Assembly (NCBI GenBank): GCA_015222965.1
Contig: JADFWF010000037.1
Location: 1 to 18,253 of the forward strand
Length of the DNA stretch: 18,253 bases
DNA from: Pseudomonadota bacterium
GTDB taxonomy: Bacteria > Pseudomonadota > Gammaproteobacteria > SZUA-229
Reading direction: 5' to 3'
Below the pieces are notes generated by a model that saw nothing but the letters and a program-made list of their open reading frames with translations, ran no database searches and was not told where the DNA came from. Positions within the stretch are counted from its first letter, which is position 1, and each line of letters opens with the position of its first letter. Below are positions 14,325 through 18,253 of the stretch, piece after piece. A program made the translations under genes and the position numbers.

Positions 14325-14464
14325 ATTATTTCTGCCATAGAATTTTTGTTTGTGGAGGAATGGAAACTGATGACCGGATATAAATTAGTTATATTTAAAC
14401 GTAATAATTGTAACTGCCATTATGTTTGAATTAAAAGTAATCAAAGGCAATTAAAAGTGGTTGG

Positions 14465-14493
14465 TGATAAATGAGAATTATTATGTTTTATCA
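14465..14493. repeat. inverted repeat TGATAAA-N15-TTTATCA
   Basis: A perfect 7-bp inverted repeat upstream of the GGDEF/EAL promoter, followed after a few bases by TTTTTT (about 14501-14506). The loop is long for a terminator. It may terminate the exporter transcript weakly or bind a regulator. Confidence 0.35.
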
Positions 14494-14551
14494 GCAAGAT
14501 TTTTTCAGTCTCAGACATGTTTAATCAAGGATATTTATTAATTATTAGGTG

Positions 14552-14597
14552 TTGACTAGAATTGGAAGCACTGTCTATACTGCTCACCTTTAGGAGG
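14552..14597 (+). promoter_or_regulatory. sigma-70 promoter and Shine-Dalgarno of the GGDEF/EAL gene
   Basis: TTGACT (14552-14557) and TATACT (14576-14581) are separated by 18 bp, and AGGAGG (14592-14597) lies four bases before ATG 14602. The predicted transcript would have only about 14 leader bases. This is the clearest sigma-70 promoter in the window. Confidence 0.65.
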
Positions 14598-14601
14598 ACA
14601 G

Positions 14602-16509
14602 ATGCTAGTCGACAACGATGTAACTCAATCCAGGGATAAGGGTAGTGAATTACAGATCTATCTAAAATATTTTATTTTCGCCGCACTTGCTATCGGCATC
14701 GTTGTTTTCATTCAACTGGGTTTTATACTCAAGACCTTCAAACCGTATTACCTCATCGTTCCAGTTATTCTCGCCCTGGCTCTTGGGTTTCTTTTCGGTC
14801 ACGTATCAATCCTAAGAAATCGTCTGGCACACAAGAATCAGCTGTTTCTCGCGGTTGCCGATTTTGCACAGGAATTTACCTACTATCGTCTTCTGGATGG
14901 TCGCTATGAATATGCATCACCATCGTGTTTTGATCTGACCGGTTATACCTGTGATGAATTCTATCAATCACCCAATTTGATGGACAAGCTTATACATCCT
15001 GATGATGTTGAGGTCTGGGGTAAGCACATACATAAGATAAATAATGCAGGTCAACCTGATAACCTGGATCTCAGGTTAATTACAAAAGACGGTAAAACTA
15101 TCTGGTTTAGCCATATTTGCGGGTCGGTCTTTAGCGCTGACGGTAAACAAGTAGGTGTTCGTTCTACCAATATAAATATCACGGATAGAAAAAAGACTGA
15201 ACAGCGTATCGAGCACATGGCCTATTATGATTCTCTCACCGACCTGCCTAACCGGGGATCACTATCTAAACATGTTGATGAGCTGACGAAATCACATGCC
15301 GCTGGAAATGAAAGGTTTGCTCTGCTTTTTCTGGATCTTGACCGGTTTAAAAATATCAATGATAGTTTTCATCATGAATTTGGTGATCACCTGCTGGTTG
15401 AACTGGCACAACGATTAAAGCGTTGCTGTAAAGGTCGCGGGTTCGTAGCGCGGTTTGGTGGTGATGAATTCGTCGTTGTGGTTGAAAATTTAGGTGACCC
15501 AGCGGCAGCCATAAGTTACGCACAGGAGCTTGTTGAGCTAGTTGAGCAACCGTTTGTTATCAGCAATAAAGAACTCTATATCTCAGGTGGTATCGGTATC
15601 TCGCTTTTCCCCTATGATGGACAGGATTCTGCAACGCTTATTCGTAACGCCGATGCTGCTATGTATCGTGCGAAAAAGGAAACGCACAGCTGTATAAGCC
15701 TGTATAGCAAGGATCTTATAGAAGATGCTACTGCTTTCATTACAACCGAAAGCCGGATTCGTCAGGGGCTCAGTAATGGAGAGTTTATCCCGTATTTCCA
15801 ACCCAAAGTTAGCATGAAGGATGGAAGCATTATCGGCGTTGAAGCACTGGCTCGTTGGCAAACGCAGGATCGTGGGATGGTTCCACCGGACGAATTTATC
15901 TATATCATGGAAGAAACGGGTCTCATACTGCCTCTTGGTTCATCTATGCTGGAAGCAGTATGTAAACAGATTGGCAAGTGGTCAAAACAGGGGCTTTCAA
16001 TTCCTGTCGCAGTCAATATTTCTTCAAAACAATTTGCGCATCCTCGATTTATAAACGTCGTAAAACAGGTTATTGAGGAATATAACGTTAATCCAAATTT
16101 GATCGAGTTTGAAATTACTGAGCAGGCATTCCTCGAAGATCTGACGAGTGCTGTCGACATGTTGCTGCAATTGAAAGAGCTGGGCCTGAGTATTGCTGTC
16201 GATGATTTTGGTACCGGTTATTCATCACTCAGTTACCTCAAGCACCTGCCTGTTGATACGCTGAAGATAGACAGATCATTTGCTGCAGATATCTTAAATG
16301 ATTCTCGTGATGTCGCCATATTGAAAGCTATTATGTCGCTCTGCAATGACCTCGAACTCAAAACAGTTGTCGAGGGCGTTGAAACACAGGAGCAGGCCAA
16401 ACTGTTATTGCAGCTAGGCTGTACAGTGGCTCAGGGGTTTCTGTACTATGAAGCTATCAGCGCTGAAGAATTAACAGAAATTATCAGTCGGAAAAATATC
16501 GATACATAG
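14602..16509 (+). CDS. membrane PAS-GGDEF-EAL cyclic di-GMP enzyme
   Basis: A 635-aa inner-membrane signalling protein. Two helices (about 22-43 and 50-70) are followed by a PAS domain (about 85-195; FTYYRLLDGRYEYASPSCFDLTGY, then a PAC-like end), a GGDEF domain (about 205-365) and an EAL domain (about 380-630). The cyclase motif RFGGDEF (286-290) is intact. The inhibitory RxxD site expected at 277-280 reads KGRG, so product inhibition is probably lost. The phosphodiesterase motifs are intact: VEALARW (EAL 413-415), VNISSKQF, EFEITEQ, DDFGTGYSSLSYLK, KIDRSF and VEGVET. It could make and break c-di-GMP, with the PAS domain choosing between them. It is transcribed alone from its own promoter. 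Confidence 0.93.
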   Translation: MLVDNDVTQSRDKGSELQIYLKYFIFAALAIGIVVFIQLGFILKTFKPYYLIVPVILALALGFLFGHVSILRNRLAHKNQLFLAVADFAQEFTYYRLLDGRYEYASPSCFDLTGYTCDEFYQSPNLMDKLIHPDDVEVWGKHIHKINNAGQPDNLDLRLITKDGKTIWFSHICGSVFSADGKQVGVRSTNINITDRKKTEQRIEHMAYYDSLTDLPNRGSLSKHVDELTKSHAAGNERFALLFLDLDRFKNINDSFHHEFGDHLLVELAQRLKRCCKGRGFVARFGGDEFVVVVENLGDPAAAISYAQELVELVEQPFVISNKELYISGGIGISLFPYDGQDSATLIRNADAAMYRAKKETHSCISLYSKDLIEDATAFITTESRIRQGLSNGEFIPYFQPKVSMKDGSIIGVEALARWQTQDRGMVPPDEFIYIMEETGLILPLGSSMLEAVCKQIGKWSKQGLSIPVAVNISSKQFAHPRFINVVKQVIEEYNVNPNLIEFEITEQAFLEDLTSAVDMLLQLKELGLSIAVDDFGTGYSSLSYLKHLPVDTLKIDRSFAADILNDSRDVAILKAIMSLCNDLELKTVVEGVETQEQAKLLLQLGCTVAQGFLYYEAISAEELTEIISRKNIDT

Positions 16510-16528
16510 CCAGGCGAACCGAGAAGAT

Positions 16529-16554
16529 AACAGCAGAAATAAATAAGCTGTTTT
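16529..16554 (+). terminator. weak terminator-like hairpin after the GGDEF/EAL gene
   Basis: AACAGC (16529-16534) pairs with GCTGTT (16547-16552) over a 12-base loop, followed by only two more T. The stem is short, so termination here is uncertain. Confidence 0.25.
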
Positions 16555-16742
16555 AACTCAGTCGTAACAGGTTCAAAAGGGATCAACGTGTCCACATCTG
16601 CAATTTACCTGGCTCAGCGCATTTCTTTTAATTTTCCTGGCGATAAAACCGCCGAGGCAAGCTGTTATTCCACAGTTAGTTTAAAAAGAATAATTACGTT
16701 TTGCCGCTTCTCCCTTTTTGTGCTGCTTGTTAACCACGGGTT

Positions 16743-18065
16743 TTACTGGTGGCAAGGAATAGTCAGGACTGCGTTTGTCCCTCCTTCTGCTCGCGGCATC
16801 AGCTGTATTTTCCAGCCATTTGCATCAGCCAGTTGCCGCACTATCGCAAGCCCGAGTCCGCTGCCGCCAGTTTCACTGCCCCGGGATTTTTCCAGTCGAA
16901 AAAATGGGCGGAATACCGCTTCTGCATGTTCTGCTGGAATACCCGGGCCACTATCCATGATCTGGATGATGGCTGCTTCCTTCTGGCAATCATAAGTGAC
17001 ACTGACCGGTTTGCCATGGCCATAACGCAAGGCGTTTGCCAGTAGGTTGTTCAGGATTCTGCGTAGTGCCAGGGGTTGTAATGTCCGGCGGCATGTCTCT
17101 CCCCGTGACCATTCGATAACTGCATCGTCTGTTTGAACTTTTCTTATTATGTCGTCCAGTTCCAGGTCGATATCTGTCGGCACTGCTTTTTCTTCCGCAA
17201 GTTCGAGGCTTATGCTTAATGTTTCACCGATAAGATGGTTGATCGCGTTCAGATCACTGCGGATGCTGTCCATTAATTCCCGGTCACCACCTTCATCCGG
17301 TAACATCGACAGGGCCAGCTGGATCTGGGTGAGAGGGGTCCGCAGGTCGTGTGCTATCCCGGCTAACAAGGTCGTCCGGTTAGCCAGCAGTTCTTTCACC
17401 TGGATGTTCATGCGATTAAACCCCCGGGCAAGGACAATCAGTTCTTCCGGTCCTTCCTCCTGAACAGGGTCAGGCCATTGCCCTTTGCCAACGAGTCGTG
17501 CTGCGCGGTAAAGACGATCTATCGGAATGGTCAAGCGTCGTGTCAGTATGACCGCTGTGATAAACGTCAGATAAACTCCGGTGACCAGGAGAACAAAGAA
17601 GGCTACCGATGGTTGCACACCTATACGGGATCGTGAAAATCCAAAGCGCAGTATTTCGCCTGTTATGGGGATATCAACCCAGAACCATTGAGTACCTTCG
17701 ATGTCCTGATCTGTCTTGATGGAGATATCTTTTCCTACCTGTTTCTTCAGCGATATTTCCAGAAAATATAGATACGGCAGCATGCTCGTTGATTCAGGCA
17801 TATCCACATCGGCTGCTGTTAACACGAGATCGTGTTTATTCAGCATCTTTTCTGCAAATTCTTCATGCGCGGCAACGGGCATGCCGTCCCATGTTTCAGC
17901 GGCGTGGGCGATTATGCTGGCCAGGTCATCAGTGGCCCGTTGTCCGAGTGGAACCACCATGAAGTATGCCAGTGTTAATAGTGTAATCAGCATGAATACA
18001 GTTGATACGATGCCGATGATGGAGAGGATCTGCCATAAAAAGCTCTGAGATTTGAAAAGTTGCAT
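16743..18065 (-). CDS. sensor histidine kinase, EnvZ/RstB-like
   Basis: A 440-aa inner-membrane kinase. Helix one (about 11-37) and helix two (about 153-174) enclose a periplasmic sensor of about 115 residues (AETWDGMPVAAHEEF ... DIEGTQWFWVDIPI). A HAMP domain follows (about 175-228; RRLTIPIDRLYRAARLVGKG). The dimerisation box is LAGIAHDLRTPLTQ with phosphoacceptor H239. The ATPase domain has the N box RRILNNLLANALRYGHG, G1 DSGPGIP and G2 GGSGLGLAIV. It would autophosphorylate and pass phosphate to the response regulator encoded directly upstream. The signal is unknown. ATG 18065 is 11 bases after the regulator stop, and the pair is co-transcribed. Confidence 0.95.
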   Translation of the reverse strand: MQLFKSQSFLWQILSIIGIVSTVFMLITLLTLAYFMVVPLGQRATDDLASIIAHAAETWDGMPVAAHEEFAEKMLNKHDLVLTAADVDMPESTSMLPYLYFLEISLKKQVGKDISIKTDQDIEGTQWFWVDIPITGEILRFGFSRSRIGVQPSVAFFVLLVTGVYLTFITAVILTRRLTIPIDRLYRAARLVGKGQWPDPVQEEGPEELIVLARGFNRMNIQVKELLANRTTLLAGIAHDLRTPLTQIQLALSMLPDEGGDRELMDSIRSDLNAINHLIGETLSISLELAEEKAVPTDIDLELDDIIRKVQTDDAVIEWSRGETCRRTLQPLALRRILNNLLANALRYGHGKPVSVTYDCQKEAAIIQIMDSGPGIPAEHAEAVFRPFFRLEKSRGSETGGSGLGLAIVRQLADANGWKIQLMPRAEGGTNAVLTIPCHQ

Positions 18066-18076
18066 GATGTGTCTGC

Positions 18077-18253
18077 TTAATCTTCGGTTGAAAACAGGTA
18101 GCCGGCACCCCAGATGGTGCGTAGATAAATAGGTTTGGATGGATCTGCTTCGATCTTTTTACGTAAACGGCCGACACAGATGTCGATGCTGCGATCAAAA
18201 GGGACGTGGTCGTAACCTTTCGTTATTTCCAGCAGTGTGTCGCGGTTAAGTAC
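18077..18253 (-). CDS. OmpR-family response regulator, C-terminal fragment
   Basis: The last 58 residues of a response regulator; its receiver domain lies beyond the window. RSIDICVGRLRKKIEADPSK and the ending YLRTIWGAGYLFSTED are the recognition helix and wing hairpin of the OmpR/PhoB winged helix-turn-helix. The stop TAA is at 18077-18079 on this strand, just before the histidine kinase gene, so this is its cognate partner. The DNA target is not known from this window. Confidence 0.93.
   Translation of the reverse strand, partial: VLNRDTLLEITKGYDHVPFDRSIDICVGRLRKKIEADPSKPIYLRTIWGAGYLFSTED

Noticed and set aside
14355..14380. Short peptide frame after GGAGG downstream of the exporter
   Set aside because: Only seven codons; the Shine-Dalgarno-like string is probably chance.
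16588..16995. Plus-strand open frame of 135 codons
   Set aside because: Most of it is antisense to the histidine kinase gene, and the rest has no recognisable protein features.

Overview
This window looks like chromosome of a free-living, respiratory gammaproteobacterium. The support is a DUF2788-type small membrane protein, an FNR-type regulator, a group II truncated haemoglobin, an SO_0444-type metal exporter, an OmpR/EnvZ-type two-component pair and a PAS-GGDEF-EAL protein. Composition is slightly AT-leaning in genes and clearly AT-rich between them. Species cannot be named from the sequence. There are no rRNA or tRNA genes, CRISPR arrays, integrases or transposases.

Layout. (1) 1-1996: the tail of a permease, an ATPase and a membrane-tethered substrate-binding protein of a nitrate/sulfonate/taurine-type ABC importer, tightly packed. 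(2) 2100-2459: an orphan 119-aa gene. (3) 2460-3088: a structured region without an intact recognisable gene. It has several inverted repeats and a small conserved-looking gene broken by a one-base frameshift. (4) 3089-5789: an FNR/CRP regulator preceded by an FNR-type box, then a three-gene operon (periplasmic c-type haem protein, truncated haemoglobin, HCxGMCGG membrane protein). A second FNR-type box lies exactly where a class II activator would sit relative to a good -10 element. I consider this the most interesting system in the window: a probable low-oxygen or nitric-oxide response module. (5) 5827-7219: DUF2788 gene and a YdjM-like membrane hydrolase, divergent, with heptamer repeats between them. 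(6) 7223-7323: a roughly 100-bp element with 9-bp terminal inverted repeats and nested hairpins (MITE-like and/or terminator). (7) 7332-8401, minus strand: a secreted protein and an overlapping TlpA-type thioredoxin. (8) 8748-13189: a large secreted repeat protein (three 126-residue DUF11 units, then a calcium-binding DxDxDG array) overlapping an OmpA-family gene, followed by an SO_0444-type exporter. (9) 14602-16509: a PAS-GGDEF-EAL protein with a clear promoter and Shine-Dalgarno. (10) 16743-18253, minus strand: a histidine kinase and the tail of its response regulator.

How they fit together: the regulator at 3089 probably controls itself and the haem/haemoglobin operon. The TlpA pair, the haem c protein and the HCxGMCGG membrane protein all point to periplasmic redox and metal handling. 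The repeat protein and OmpA protein form a cell-surface unit. Function assignments rest on motif recognition by eye; no database search was run.
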